Source of the DNA: an uncultured Dermabacteraceae bacterium | Lineage (GTDB): Bacteria > Actinomycetota > Actinomycetes > Actinomycetales > Dermabacteraceae | Reading direction: 5' to 3' | DNA length: 64,000 nucleotides | Assembly (NCBI GenBank): GCA_946223075.1 | Contig: CAMILZ010000006.1 | Span: forward strand, 37,280-101,279 | Part shown: in pieces, positions 43,691 through 52,770 of the stretch | Layout of the letters: every line of letters begins with the position of its first letter | How positions within the stretch are numbered: the stretch's first letter is position 1 | Notes under the pieces: model-generated | What the model was told of the DNA's origin: nothing | The model's input: the letters and a program-made list of their open reading frames with translations, nothing else | Database searches by the model: none | Made by a program: the position numbers and the translations under genes

Positions 43691-45280
43691 ATGAGTTTCG
43701 ACCAGTATGTTGACCAACTGATCGCACCCATCGCTCAGTTCATGAGCTCAGTCGTGTTTTACGCACCCAGTATCGGCGGCGTCGAAGTCCCCCTCATCGT
43801 CGTGTGGCTCGCCGTTGCGGCAGTCTTCATGACCGTATGGCTGCGCTTCCAACCCATCACGGGCTTCAAGCACGCGATCGATGTTGTGCGCGGTCGTTAC
43901 GCGAGTAAAACGGATCCGGGTGAGGTCAGCAGCTTCCAGGCCCTCGCAACGGAGCTTTCCGGGGCCATCGGCCTCGGCAATATTGCGGGTGTCGCTGTCG
44001 CGATTGGACTCGGCGGCCCGGGTGCGGCGCTCTGGATCGCGATCTTCGGCTTCTTCGCGATGAGCCTCAAGATGGCCGAGGCGACCCTCGGCACGAAGTA
44101 TCGCGTGATCGATGAAGATGGCACGATCCACGCGGGTCCGATGTACTTTTTGAAGTACGGCTTCAAGGAGATCGGCTGGGCGAAGGCCGGTAGCGTGCTC
44201 GCAATGTTCTATGCGATCTCAGCCTTCCTCGGTGTTTTCGGCGGCGGCAACATGTTCCAGTCGAACCAGACCGCGCTGATCTTGAGCGAGCAGCTCGGCA
44301 GCGATTTCCTTATGAATAATCGCTGGATCGTGGGTGTCGTGTTCGGTGCCCTGCTTGCCCTCGTTGTTGTCGGTGGCGTGAAATCGATCGGCAAGATCAC
44401 CTCGAAAGCTGTGCCACTTATGGCGACCATCTACATGGTGAGCGCCATTCTTATCCTTCTGTTTAATCTTCCGCAGATTCCCGCAGCGTTCATGACGATC
44501 GTGACCGAGGCGTTCCAGCCGAAGGGTGTAGCGGGCGGTGCTGCCGGTTCCGCAGTCATCGGTATCCAACGTGCGCTCTTCTCAAACGCGGCAGGCGTCG
44601 GAACCGCGGGCATGACTCACGCGACCGCGAAAACTCGCCACCCCGCGACCGAGGGCTACACGGGCATGTGGAGCCCCTTCCTCGACTCGTGCGTGGTCTG
44701 CATGATCACGGCGCTCGTCGTGGTAGTGACAGGTGCCTACCAAAGCGGTGAGGCCGATGGCATCGTGATGACGGCGAGCGCTTTCGGTACCGTCGCGCCC
44801 TGGTTCCCGTACGTCCTCATGGTCATCGTTGTGCCATTCGCTTTTTCGACCGTGCTCGCGTACTACTACTACGGCCTGAGCGCGATCCAGTACATCCTCG
44901 GCAACTCGAAATGGGTGACCCACGGCTTCCAGGTCGTGTGGATCGCTCTGCTCGTGGTGGGCTCGTCGATCACGATCGATTCGGTCGTGACGCTCGCTGA
45001 TGCGCTCATCTTCATCATGACGATCCCGAACCTTATTGGTGTGTACGCGCTCGCGAAGATCGTGCGCTACGAGATTTTGCGTCATAAGGTCAAGGTCACG
45101 ACAGGTGCGATTCCGCAGATCGACCCCGAGCTTGCTGTGGGCATGGGCGACCACGAACCTACGGAAGAGCAGATTGCCGAGGCACGTGATCGCGATGAGG
45201 AAGAGGCACGCGAGTGGCATGAGATACGTGAACGCCTCTATGAAGACGGGGAGTGGGGCCAGCAAAGCGAGAAGGAGTGA
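43691..45280 (+). CDS. alanine/glycine:cation symporter (AGCS family), copy 1
   Basis: AGCS transporters import alanine or glycine with sodium. The 529-aa protein has about eleven membrane helices and the family block GEVSSFQALATELSGAIGLG, followed by NIAGVAVAIGLGGPGAALW and later GIQRALFSNAAGVGTAGMTH. It has a charged cytoplasmic tail of about 60 residues, longer than in many members. A GAGAGG site precedes the ATG. The second copy follows after 252 bp. The substrate (Ala, Gly or another small amino acid) is not decided by sequence. Confidence 0.92.
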   Translation: MSFDQYVDQLIAPIAQFMSSVVFYAPSIGGVEVPLIVVWLAVAAVFMTVWLRFQPITGFKHAIDVVRGRYASKTDPGEVSSFQALATELSGAIGLGNIAGVAVAIGLGGPGAALWIAIFGFFAMSLKMAEATLGTKYRVIDEDGTIHAGPMYFLKYGFKEIGWAKAGSVLAMFYAISAFLGVFGGGNMFQSNQTALILSEQLGSDFLMNNRWIVGVVFGALLALVVVGGVKSIGKITSKAVPLMATIYMVSAILILLFNLPQIPAAFMTIVTEAFQPKGVAGGAAGSAVIGIQRALFSNAAGVGTAGMTHATAKTRHPATEGYTGMWSPFLDSCVVCMITALVVVVTGAYQSGEADGIVMTASAFGTVAPWFPYVLMVIVVPFAFSTVLAYYYYGLSAIQYILGNSKWVTHGFQVVWIALLVVGSSITIDSVVTLADALIFIMTIPNLIGVYALAKIVRYEILRHKVKVTTGAIPQIDPELAVGMGDHEPTEEQIAEARDRDEEEAREWHEIRERLYEDGEWGQQSEKE

Positions 45281-45420
45281 CCGGGACCACCGTGTAATCC
45301 AAGTCACATTGCGTCCTTGAGTGGGGTTTCCTTGACTTAGGCTCCGACACCCGCTATGCCGCGCCTCTCACCTGGGGTTTTGCCGAGATGGTTTCCTCCT
45401 TATCGGCCTGAGATGGCGAG

Positions 45421-45465
45421 CAAGCTCAATTTGTCGCCAAGAATTCGTTTTGGCGAATGTGCTTG
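45421..45465. repeat. large imperfect inverted repeat in the gap between the two symporter genes
   Basis: CAAGC (45421-45425) pairs with GCTTG (45461-45465), and an inner TCGCCAA (45434-45440) pairs with TTGGCGA (45449-45455 region), around an AT-rich loop containing GAATTC. It lies about 70 bp before the second symporter start. It could be an operator or an RNA hairpin; no T run follows, and I see no glycine riboswitch motif. Further upstream a TTGACT at 45332 with a poor -10 (TATGCC) is the only promoter candidate. Confidence 0.45.
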
Positions 45466-45532
45466 AATCCGCCTCTGTGTTTCCGAAAAGTAGTGCATGT
45501 TTGGCAAAAATTTCCCCCACTAGGAGAGACAG

Positions 45533-47128
45533 ATGCACAGTTCTGGTGCAATCGACCAGTTCTTGAACACCTACTTTGCTCCGTTTGCAGACTTCCTCTC
45601 GGCGATCGTGTTCTACGCGCCGACCATTGCGGGCGTCGAAATTCCCCTCATTGTTCTGTGGCTCATCGCAGCCGCAATCTTCCTCACGGTGTGGTTGCGC
45701 TTCCAGCCGATTACGGGCCTCGCTCATTCGATCGGTGTGATTCGAGGAAAGTACACACGCAAGACTGACCCGGGTGAGGTGAGTTCCTTCCAGGCGCTCG
45801 CGACCGAACTTTCAGGGACCGTTGGCCTTGGCAACATCGCCGGCGTCGCCGTGGCGATTTCGGTCGGTGGCCCGGGCGCCGCACTGTGGATCGTGGTCTT
45901 CGGCTTCCTCGCGATGAGCGTGAAAATGGCCGAGGCGACCCTCGGCGTGAAATACCGCGAGATCGACGACGACGGCCACACGCACGGTGGCCCCATGTAC
46001 TACCTCAAGCACGGTCTCGCCGAGATCGGGTTCAAGAAGTTCGGCATCGTGCTGTCATTCATGTACGCCCTCTTCACGCTCATCGGTGTGTTCGGCGCGG
46101 GCAACCTTTTCCAGGCGAACCAGGGCGCCGCGATTCTGAGCGACCAGCTTGGCATCGCTTTCCTTCAGGACAACCGCTGGGTCATCGGTGCCATCATGGC
46201 CGCGCTTGCGGCGCTCGTGATCGTGGGCGGCATCCAGTCGATCGGTACCTGGACGGCCCGCATTACGCCCCTCATGGCGATCGTGTACTTCCTGTGCGTT
46301 CTTACGATCATCATCATCAATATCCAGGCTGTCCCCGACGCGGTCGTCAAAATCATCACGACGGCGACGACCGGCGAGGGTGTGACCGGCGGCGCCATCG
46401 GCGTGGCAATTACGGGTATCCAGCGTGCCCTCTTCTCGAACGCTGCCGGTGTGGGCTCCGCGGGTATGGCGCACTCGGCTTCGAAGACCAAGGAGCCGGC
46501 AACCGAGGGCTTCACCGCGATGTGGGAGCCTCTCGTGGACTCGGTTATCGTGTGTACGCTCACGGCTATCGCTATCACCGTGACAGGCGTCTACACCGAT
46601 GCGAGCGGCGACGGCATCGTCATGACGGCGAGTGCGTTTGGAACCGTGGCAAGCTGGTTCCCGTACATCCTCACGGTCGCCGTGGCGCTCTTCGCATTCT
46701 CGACCGTGCTGAGCTACTACTACTACGGCAACCTGGCGGCAGAATTCCTCTTCGGTCGCTCGGCGCTCGTGAAGCGCGGTTTCCAGGTGATCTGGATCCT
46801 CGCGGTTGTGCTCGGTTCGGCCGTTTCGCTTGACGCGGTTATCAACTTCTCCGACGCAGTCTTCTTCCTTATGACGATCCCGAACCTCCTTGGTATCTAT
46901 TTCCTCGCGAAGGTTGTGCGTTACGAGATCCTCCGCCATAAGGTGAAGCTCGAGACGGGCGCGATCGCGGTTGTTGATCCCGAGCTTGCCGTGGGCATGG
47001 GCGACCACGAGCCCACCGAGGAGCAGATTGCCGAAGCTCGCGAGCTCGAGAAGCAGGAGCAGGCGGATTATGAGGCCCTCAAGCAGCGCCTCGCCGACGA
47101 TCCGGGTTGGCCTCACCGCGAAGGCTGA
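45533..47128 (+). CDS. alanine/glycine:cation symporter (AGCS family), copy 2
   Basis: The 531-aa protein is a close paralogue of its neighbour, roughly two-thirds identical by eye, with the same family blocks and the same conserved C-terminal segment DPELAVGMGDHEPTEEQIAEAR. The copies differ mainly at the N terminus, in the loops and in the last 30 residues. An AGGAGAGA site precedes the ATG. A long gap before it suggests its own regulation. Tandem duplication followed by divergence is the simplest origin. Confidence 0.92.
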   Translation: MHSSGAIDQFLNTYFAPFADFLSAIVFYAPTIAGVEIPLIVLWLIAAAIFLTVWLRFQPITGLAHSIGVIRGKYTRKTDPGEVSSFQALATELSGTVGLGNIAGVAVAISVGGPGAALWIVVFGFLAMSVKMAEATLGVKYREIDDDGHTHGGPMYYLKHGLAEIGFKKFGIVLSFMYALFTLIGVFGAGNLFQANQGAAILSDQLGIAFLQDNRWVIGAIMAALAALVIVGGIQSIGTWTARITPLMAIVYFLCVLTIIIINIQAVPDAVVKIITTATTGEGVTGGAIGVAITGIQRALFSNAAGVGSAGMAHSASKTKEPATEGFTAMWEPLVDSVIVCTLTAIAITVTGVYTDASGDGIVMTASAFGTVASWFPYILTVAVALFAFSTVLSYYYYGNLAAEFLFGRSALVKRGFQVIWILAVVLGSAVSLDAVINFSDAVFFLMTIPNLLGIYFLAKVVRYEILRHKVKLETGAIAVVDPELAVGMGDHEPTEEQIAEARELEKQEQADYEALKQRLADDPGWPHREG

Positions 47129-47207
47129 TGAATATCGGCGCTCGACAGCGCTTTTCATATCGTGAGATCCCCGTCCAAGATTTGGGCGGGGACCTCGCGT
47201 ATCGGCC

Positions 47208-47213
47208 TATGCT
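47208..47213 (+). promoter_or_regulatory. candidate -10 box close to the ilvD start
   Basis: TATGCT lies 7 nt before the ATG at 47221, the leaderless arrangement seen elsewhere in the window. However, GGAG within those 7 nt could equally act as a ribosome binding site on a longer transcript. Confidence 0.4.
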
Positions 47214-47220
47214 GGAGCAC

Positions 47221-49053
47221 ATGCCACAACTTCGCTCACGTACATCAACTCACGGACGAAACATGGCGGGAGCGCGTGCCCTTTGGCGTGCGACCGGCAT
47301 GGGCTCGAGCGACTTCGGTAAGCCGATCGTCGCGATTGCGAACTCCTACACGCAGTTCGTTCCCGGGCACGTTCACCTCAAGAACGTCGGAGACATGGTC
47401 GCGGAATCCATCCGCGAGGCCGGGGGAGTGTCGAAGGAATTTAGCACCATTGCGGTCGACGACGGTATCGCCATGGGGCACCAGGGGATGCTCTACTCGC
47501 TCCCGAGCCGCGACGTGATCGCCGACAGCATCGAGTACATGGTGAACGCCCACTGCGCGGACGCCCTCGTGTGCATCTCGAACTGCGACAAGATCACGCC
47601 GGGCATGCTCATGGCGGCGATGAGGCTCAATATCCCCGTCGTCTTCGTCTCGGGCGGCCCCATGGAGGCCGGCAAGCCAGTGGAAGGCGTGATCGACCAC
47701 AAGATCGACCTTGTGGACGCGATCAGCTACGCGGTCGATGAGTCGATCAGCGACGACCAGCTTGCGCAGATCGAGGACAATGCGTGCCCGACGTGCGGTT
47801 CGTGCTCGGGAATGTTTACGGCGAACTCGATGAACTGCCTCACCGAGGCGCTCGGGCTTTCGCTCCCCGGCAATGGCACAACGCTCGCGACCCATGCCTT
47901 CCGCCGTGAGCTCTTTGTCGAGGCGGGAGAGCGCATCGTGGAATTGTGTCGCCGCTACTACGACAACGACGACGAGAGTGTTTTGCCGCGCTCGGTTGCG
48001 ACCAAGGCGGCCTTCACGAATGCCATGAGTCTCGATGTGGCGATGGGCGGCTCAACCAACACCGTGCTGCACATTCTTGCTGCTGCGATCGAGGGCGAGG
48101 TGGACTTCACGCTCGACGATATTGACCGCATCTCGCGAAACGTCCCGTGCCTTTCCAAGGTCGCACCGAACGGCTTCGCCCACGTCGAAGATGTTCATCG
48201 CGCGGGTGGTATTCCCGCGATCCTCGGCGAACTCGACCGCGCTGGCCTTCTCGATCATTCCGTGCACGCGATTCACGCCGACTCGCTTGCCGAATGGCTC
48301 GCCGAGTGGGATATCCGCGGGGGAGAGGCTACGGACGAGGCCTTTACCCTCTTCAGCGCCGCGCCGGGCGGGCAGCGCACAACCGTACCGTTTAGCCAGG
48401 ACATGCGTTGGGAGGAGCTGGATCTCGATTCCGAAAGCGGCGTGATCCGCTCGGTCCCGTTCGCCCATACGAAGGATGGCGGGCTGTGCGTCCTTCGGGG
48501 CAATCTCGCCACCGACGGCGCAGTGATCAAGAGCGCGGGCATCGACGAGGAACTCTTCCACTTCGAAGGTCGCGCCTTCGTTGTGGAGTCCCAAGAAGAG
48601 GCCGTCCAGCGCGTCCTCGACAAATCCGTTAAGGAAGGCGACATCGTCGTCATTCAGTTCGAAGGGCCCCAGGGGGGACCGGGCATGCAGGAGATGCTCT
48701 ACCCGACGTCGTACCTCAAGGGGCGCGGGCTCGGTAAAGCCTGCGCGCTCATTACGGACGGTCGCTTCTCTGGTGGTACTTCCGGCATTTCGATCGGCCA
48801 CATTTCCCCGGAGGCAGCCGAGGGCGGCGCTATCGGCCTCGTCGAAACGGGGGATTGGATCATCATTGACGTCCATAAGCGCGAGCTCACGCTCGATGTT
48901 CCCGAGGAGGAGCTCGAGCGCCGTCGCGAGGAGCGCGGGCCGCTCCCGTGGCGACCGAAGAACCGCCGCCGCGAGGTGAGCCAGGCGCTCAAGGTCTATG
49001 CGCATCACGTGCGCTCGGCCACGTTCGGTGCGACCCGTAGGCCACTGCCGTAA
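47221..49053 (+). CDS. ilvD: dihydroxy-acid dehydratase
   Basis: IlvD dehydrates dihydroxy acids to the 2-keto acids of valine and isoleucine, using an Fe-S cluster. The ATG at 47221 gives MPQLRSRTSTHGRNMAGARAL, the family start, and 610 aa; the frame is open to 47107. Cluster cysteines are visible at C122 (ISNCDKITPG) and C195 (CPTCGSCSGM). The SYTQFVPGH stretch resembles the E. coli-type enzyme. It is followed by an inverted repeat and then by the attenuated ilvBN genes. Confidence 0.95.
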   Translation: MPQLRSRTSTHGRNMAGARALWRATGMGSSDFGKPIVAIANSYTQFVPGHVHLKNVGDMVAESIREAGGVSKEFSTIAVDDGIAMGHQGMLYSLPSRDVIADSIEYMVNAHCADALVCISNCDKITPGMLMAAMRLNIPVVFVSGGPMEAGKPVEGVIDHKIDLVDAISYAVDESISDDQLAQIEDNACPTCGSCSGMFTANSMNCLTEALGLSLPGNGTTLATHAFRRELFVEAGERIVELCRRYYDNDDESVLPRSVATKAAFTNAMSLDVAMGGSTNTVLHILAAAIEGEVDFTLDDIDRISRNVPCLSKVAPNGFAHVEDVHRAGGIPAILGELDRAGLLDHSVHAIHADSLAEWLAEWDIRGGEATDEAFTLFSAAPGGQRTTVPFSQDMRWEELDLDSESGVIRSVPFAHTKDGGLCVLRGNLATDGAVIKSAGIDEELFHFEGRAFVVESQEEAVQRVLDKSVKEGDIVVIQFEGPQGGPGMQEMLYPTSYLKGRGLGKACALITDGRFSGGTSGISIGHISPEAAEGGAIGLVETGDWIIIDVHKRELTLDVPEEELERRREERGPLPWRPKNRRREVSQALKVYAHHVRSATFGATRRPLP

Positions 49054-49066
49054 ACGATGTGTGAAG

Positions 49067-49102
49067 TGGGATCCGACGGTTCCCGGCAACCGTCGGATCC
49101 CA
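49067..49102 (+). terminator. strong hairpin after ilvD
   Basis: A perfect 15-bp stem (49067-49081 with 49088-49102) with a 6-nt loop begins 14 bp after the ilvD stop. It is followed by AAAATA rather than T residues, so it may act as an RNA-stabilising hairpin or a weak terminator separating ilvD from ilvBNC. Confidence 0.6.
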
Positions 49103-49152
49103 AAATATGGACCTTTCTGTTTCAAGATTCGTAAGTGTGTAGTTTTACTCCC

Positions 49153-49191
49153 ATGCAGAGCATTCTTCTTATCGTCACCGGGCGCGGCTAA
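49153..49191 (+). CDS. ilvB leader peptide
   Basis: The 12-codon frame encodes MQSILLIVTGRG. It contains Ile, Leu, Leu, Ile and Val codons in a row (49162-49176), the amino acids made by this pathway. Similar short leaders are known before ilvB in Actinobacteria. Ribosome stalling at these codons would sense shortage of charged branched-chain tRNAs. Confidence 0.88.
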   Translation: MQSILLIVTGRG

Positions 49192-49248
49192 CGCCCCCGC
49201 ACGATAAGCCGCGCCCCTCGACTTCCCACAAGGAACGAGGGGCTTTTT
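49168..49248 (+). promoter_or_regulatory. transcription attenuator of ilvBN
   Basis: Three competing structures are visible. A protector stem pairs CTTATCGT (49168-49175) with ACGATAAG (49201-49208). An antiterminator pairs GGGCGCGGCT (49180-49189) with AGCCGCGCCC (49207-49216). A terminator pairs GCCCCTCG (49213-49220) with CGAGGGGC (49236-49243), followed by TTTTT. A ribosome stalled on the Ile/Leu/Val codons would block the protector stem, allow the antiterminator and open transcription into ilvB. Confidence 0.88.
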
Positions 49249-49272
49249 CGTCAGTAAATAGTTGGAGGCGTC

Positions 49273-51027
49273 ATGGCTGAAACGGTCACGGGAGCGCAGT
49301 CGCTCATTATGTCGCTCGAGGCGGCGGGAGTGGAGGTCGTCTTCGGCCTCCCGGGCGGCGCTATTTTGCCCACCTACGATCCGCTACTCGATGCGAAGCG
49401 CCTACGGCACATCCTCGTGCGCCACGAGCAGGGTGCGGGGCATGCGGCGAGCGGGTACGCCCACGCGACCGGGAAGGTCGGTGTCTGTATCGCGACCTCG
49501 GGGCCCGGCGCCACGAATCTCATCACCGCGATCGCGGATGCACAAATGGACTCGATCCCCATGGTCGTCATCACCGGCCAGGTGGGTTCGAACTTCATCG
49601 GTACGGACGCGTTCCAAGAAGCCGACATCGTGGGCATGACGATGCCCGTCACGAAACACAACATCCTCGTGAAGAATGCGGAGGAGATTCCGCTCGCGAT
49701 CAAGCAGGCCTTCCATATCGCTTCGACCGGTCGGCCGGGCGTGGTGCTCGTGGACGTCACGAAGGACGCGCAGCAGGCGGAGACCGTGTTCGAGTGGCCC
49801 GAGGAGCTGAGCCTCCCCGGCTACCGCGTCCCCGGTCGACCCAACGGCAAGAAGATTCGCGAAGCCGTCGACCTGCTTATTCACGCAAAGAGGCCCGTGT
49901 TCCTCCTCGGTGGCGGCGTGCTTCGCTCACGTGCAAGCGACGAGGTGTGCGCACTCGTGGAGGCGGCGAACGCGCCGTTCGTCACGACCCTCATGGCACG
50001 CGGCGCGCTTCCCGATTCGCACCCGCAGCACCTCGGGATGCCCGGCATGCACGGCGACGTTGCGGCTGTGGCCTCGCTTCAGCGAAGTGACCTCATCATT
50101 GCGCTCGGTGCACGCTTCGATGACCGTGTGACGGGAAAGCTCGACTCCTTCGCACCCGGAGCGACGATTGTGCATGCCGACATTGACCCGGCAGAAATCT
50201 CGAAGAATCGCGTCGCCGACGTCCCGATCGTGGGCGACGCCGCCGACGTGGCGCGCGCACTCCACGCAGAGCTGAACGAGCGCCTTGCTGAGGATGACCC
50301 GCGCGATTACGAGGTCTGGTGGCAGCTCATGAAAGGGCTACGCGAGAACTACCCGCTCGGGTGGACTGCAACGGCCGATGGGTTCACTGCGCCGCAGCAC
50401 GTCATCTCGCGTATCAGTGCGATCAGTGGTCCCGAGTCGATTTTCGTTGCCGGCGTTGGCCAGCATCAAATGTGGTCGAGCCAGTTCATCGACTTCGAGG
50501 AGCCGTACTCGTGGATCAACTCGGGTGGCCTCGGCACGATGGGCTACTCGCTCCCCGCGGCGATGGGGGCGAAGGTTGGCCAGCCGGGCAAGGTCGTGTG
50601 GTCGATTGATGGTGATGGCTGCTTCCAGATGACGAACCAAGAGCTCGCGACATGCGTGCTCAACGACATCCCCGTCAAGGTCGCGGTTATCAACAACTCC
50701 TCGCTCGGCATGGTGCGCCAGTGGCAAAACCTGTTCTACGACCAACGTTTCTCCAACACCGACCTCAACACGGGGCACGGCACGCGCCGCATTCCCGATT
50801 TCGTGAAGCTTGCCGAGGCCTACGGCGCCGTGGGGCTGCGCTGTGAGCGCGACGACGACATCGACAGTGTGATCAACGAAGCGATGGCGATCAACGACCG
50901 CCCCGTAGTTGTGGACTTCCAGGTGAGCGCCGACGCGATGGTGTGGCCCATGGTCCCCGCGGGCGTGAGCAACGACGAGATTCAAATCGCGCAGGGCATG
51001 ACGCCCGAATGGGAGAGGGAGATCTGA
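49273..51027 (+). CDS. ilvB: acetolactate synthase large (catalytic) subunit
   Basis: The enzyme joins two pyruvates, or pyruvate and 2-oxobutyrate, at the entry to valine/leucine and isoleucine synthesis. The 584-aa protein has the ThDP-activating glutamate in HEQGAGHAASGYA, the SGPGATNL loop and the ThDP/Mg motif GDGCFQMTNQELAT. A GGAGG site precedes the ATG. It lies behind the attenuator and is followed after 2 bp by its regulatory subunit. Confidence 0.96.
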   Translation: MAETVTGAQSLIMSLEAAGVEVVFGLPGGAILPTYDPLLDAKRLRHILVRHEQGAGHAASGYAHATGKVGVCIATSGPGATNLITAIADAQMDSIPMVVITGQVGSNFIGTDAFQEADIVGMTMPVTKHNILVKNAEEIPLAIKQAFHIASTGRPGVVLVDVTKDAQQAETVFEWPEELSLPGYRVPGRPNGKKIREAVDLLIHAKRPVFLLGGGVLRSRASDEVCALVEAANAPFVTTLMARGALPDSHPQHLGMPGMHGDVAAVASLQRSDLIIALGARFDDRVTGKLDSFAPGATIVHADIDPAEISKNRVADVPIVGDAADVARALHAELNERLAEDDPRDYEVWWQLMKGLRENYPLGWTATADGFTAPQHVISRISAISGPESIFVAGVGQHQMWSSQFIDFEEPYSWINSGGLGTMGYSLPAAMGAKVGQPGKVVWSIDGDGCFQMTNQELATCVLNDIPVKVAVINNSSLGMVRQWQNLFYDQRFSNTDLNTGHGTRRIPDFVKLAEAYGAVGLRCERDDDIDSVINEAMAINDRPVVVDFQVSADAMVWPMVPAGVSNDEIQIAQGMTPEWEREI

Positions 51028-51029
51028 GC

Positions 51030-51560
51030 ATGGACTTTTCGCGCGACCCGGAAAAGAACCACACGCTTTCCGTCCTCGTGGAGAATAAGCCCGGCGTGCT
51101 CACGCGCGTCTCGGCGCTCTTCGCGCGGCGCGGTTACAACATCGCTTCCCTTGCCGTGGGCCCCACGGAGCACGAGGGGATCTCACGCATCACGGTTGTC
51201 GTCGAGGTCGACCAGATGCCTCTCGAGCAGATCACGAAGCAGCTCAATAAGCTCGTGAACGTGCTCAAGATCGTCCAGCTCGAGCCGCGCCAGTCGGTCG
51301 AGCGCGAGCTCGTGCTCGTGAAGGTCAAGGCGAATAATCAGACCCGCACATCCGTGCTCGAGATCGTGCAGATGTTTCGTGCGAAGGTTGTCGATGCGGC
51401 CTCCGACTCTGTCACGATCGAGGCGACGGGATCGGCCGACAAGCTTTCGGCGATGCTTTCGATGCTCGAACAGTTCGGGGTCAAGGAGATCGTCAAGTCG
51501 GGTGCGGTCGCGATCGGCCGCGGCCCACGCTCGATCACTGATCGTGCGCTGCTCGGCTAA
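51030..51560 (+). CDS. ilvN: acetolactate synthase small (regulatory) subunit
   Basis: The regulatory subunit binds valine and activates IlvB. The frame is open from 50943, but the ATG at 51030 gives the natural start: a short lead then LSVLVENKPGVLTRV, the ACT domain, followed by the second domain with VKVKANNQTR. The resulting 176 aa is the usual length. Two bases separate it from the ilvB stop. Confidence 0.95.
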   Translation: MDFSRDPEKNHTLSVLVENKPGVLTRVSALFARRGYNIASLAVGPTEHEGISRITVVVEVDQMPLEQITKQLNKLVNVLKIVQLEPRQSVERELVLVKVKANNQTRTSVLEIVQMFRAKVVDAASDSVTIEATGSADKLSAMLSMLEQFGVKEIVKSGAVAIGRGPRSITDRALLG

Positions 51561-51641
51561 GGGTTTAGGGGCCGACGTTTGCTCGCCAAGCGTCGTTTCT
51601 CAATATGAGACTCGTATCCACAAAGTAAGACGATGGGCGGT

Positions 51642-51647
51642 TAGACT
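51642..51647 (+). promoter_or_regulatory. candidate -10 box for an ilvC promoter
   Basis: TAGACT, the same hexamer as before ligA and the FAH gene, lies in the 128-bp gap before ilvC. It predicts a 5' leader of about 35 nt with an AAGGAG site. A separate ilvC promoter next to the attenuated ilvBN message is known in Corynebacterium glutamicum. Confidence 0.45.
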
Positions 51648-51688
51648 GCCCGCAACCGATTCACACAAGAGAACCGAAGGAGTTCACC

Positions 51689-52720
51689 GTGGCGGAAATG
51701 TTTTATGACGACAATGCCGATCTCGCCGTCGTCCAGTCGAAGAAGGTCGCGATCGTAGGCTTTGGCTCGCAGGGCCACGCCCACGCCCTCAACCTCCGCG
51801 ACTCGGGCGTCGAGGTGCGCGTGGGCCTCAAGGAAGGCTCGAAGTCCCGCGCGAAGGCCGAGGAGCAGGGCTTCACCGTTGGCACCGTTGCCGAGGTCGC
51901 GAAGTGGGCCGATGTGATCATGATCCTCGCCCCGGATCAGTACCAGGCCGACATCTACGAAAACGACATCGCGGAGAACCTCGAAAGCGGCAACGCGCTG
52001 TTCTTCGCCCACGGCTTCAACATCCGCTTCAACTACATCGAAGCGCCGAAGGGCGTCGATGTCGCGCTCGTCGCCCCGAAGGGCCCGGGCCACACGGTGC
52101 GACGCGAGTTCGTCGCTGGCCGAGGCGTTCCCTGCATCGTCGCGGTAGAGAACGACGAGTCGGGCGAGGCCTGGCCCCTGGCCCTTGCCTACACGAAGGC
52201 GATCGGTGGCCTCCGCGCCGGTGCGATCAAGACGACCTTCACCGAGGAAACTGAGACTGACCTCTTCGGCGAGCAGGCTGTTTTGTGCGGCGGCATGAGC
52301 CACCTCGTGCAGGCGGGATTCGAGACACTCACCGAGGCCGGTTACCAGCCCGAAATCGCCTACTTTGAGGTGCTTCACGAGCTCAAGCTCATTGTCGACC
52401 TCATTATCGAGGGCGGTATCGCGAAGCAGCGCTGGTCGATCTCCGATACCGCGGAGTTCGGCGACTACGTGTCGGGCCCGCGCGTCGTGGACGAGCACGT
52501 CAAGGCCTCGATGAAGGCCGTTCTCGACGACATTCAAAACGGCAGCTTCGCCAAGCGCTTCGTCGACGACCAGAAGGCGGGCGCTTCCGAGTTCAAGAAG
52601 CTCCGGGCAAACGAACAGGAGCACCCGATCGAAAAGGTCGGCAAGGAGCTTCGCACGATGTTCTCGTGGAGCGCCGAGCAGCTCGATTCCGATTACACCG
52701 AGGGCACCGCAGAGCGCTGA
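51689..52720 (+). CDS. ilvC: ketol-acid reductoisomerase
   Basis: IlvC isomerises and reduces acetolactate or acetohydroxybutyrate with NADPH. The 343-aa class I enzyme has the Rossmann motif GFGSQGHAHALNLRDSG, the APKGPGH loop and the knotted C-terminal domain with EVLHELKLIVDL and the metal-binding glutamates. GTG start with GAAGGAG upstream. leuB follows after 50 bp. Confidence 0.96.
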   Translation: MAEMFYDDNADLAVVQSKKVAIVGFGSQGHAHALNLRDSGVEVRVGLKEGSKSRAKAEEQGFTVGTVAEVAKWADVIMILAPDQYQADIYENDIAENLESGNALFFAHGFNIRFNYIEAPKGVDVALVAPKGPGHTVRREFVAGRGVPCIVAVENDESGEAWPLALAYTKAIGGLRAGAIKTTFTEETETDLFGEQAVLCGGMSHLVQAGFETLTEAGYQPEIAYFEVLHELKLIVDLIIEGGIAKQRWSISDTAEFGDYVSGPRVVDEHVKASMKAVLDDIQNGSFAKRFVDDQKAGASEFKKLRANEQEHPIEKVGKELRTMFSWSAEQLDSDYTEGTAER

Positions 52721-52770
52721 TCCGCTTTCTCGCCCCGTGCCACATCGCTAGCGTCACCGAAGGAGAAACC

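Noticed and set aside
45281..45532. Glycine riboswitch before the second AGCS symporter
   Set aside because: AGCS genes often carry one, but the conserved aptamer core segments are not found in this gap, only an inverted repeat.
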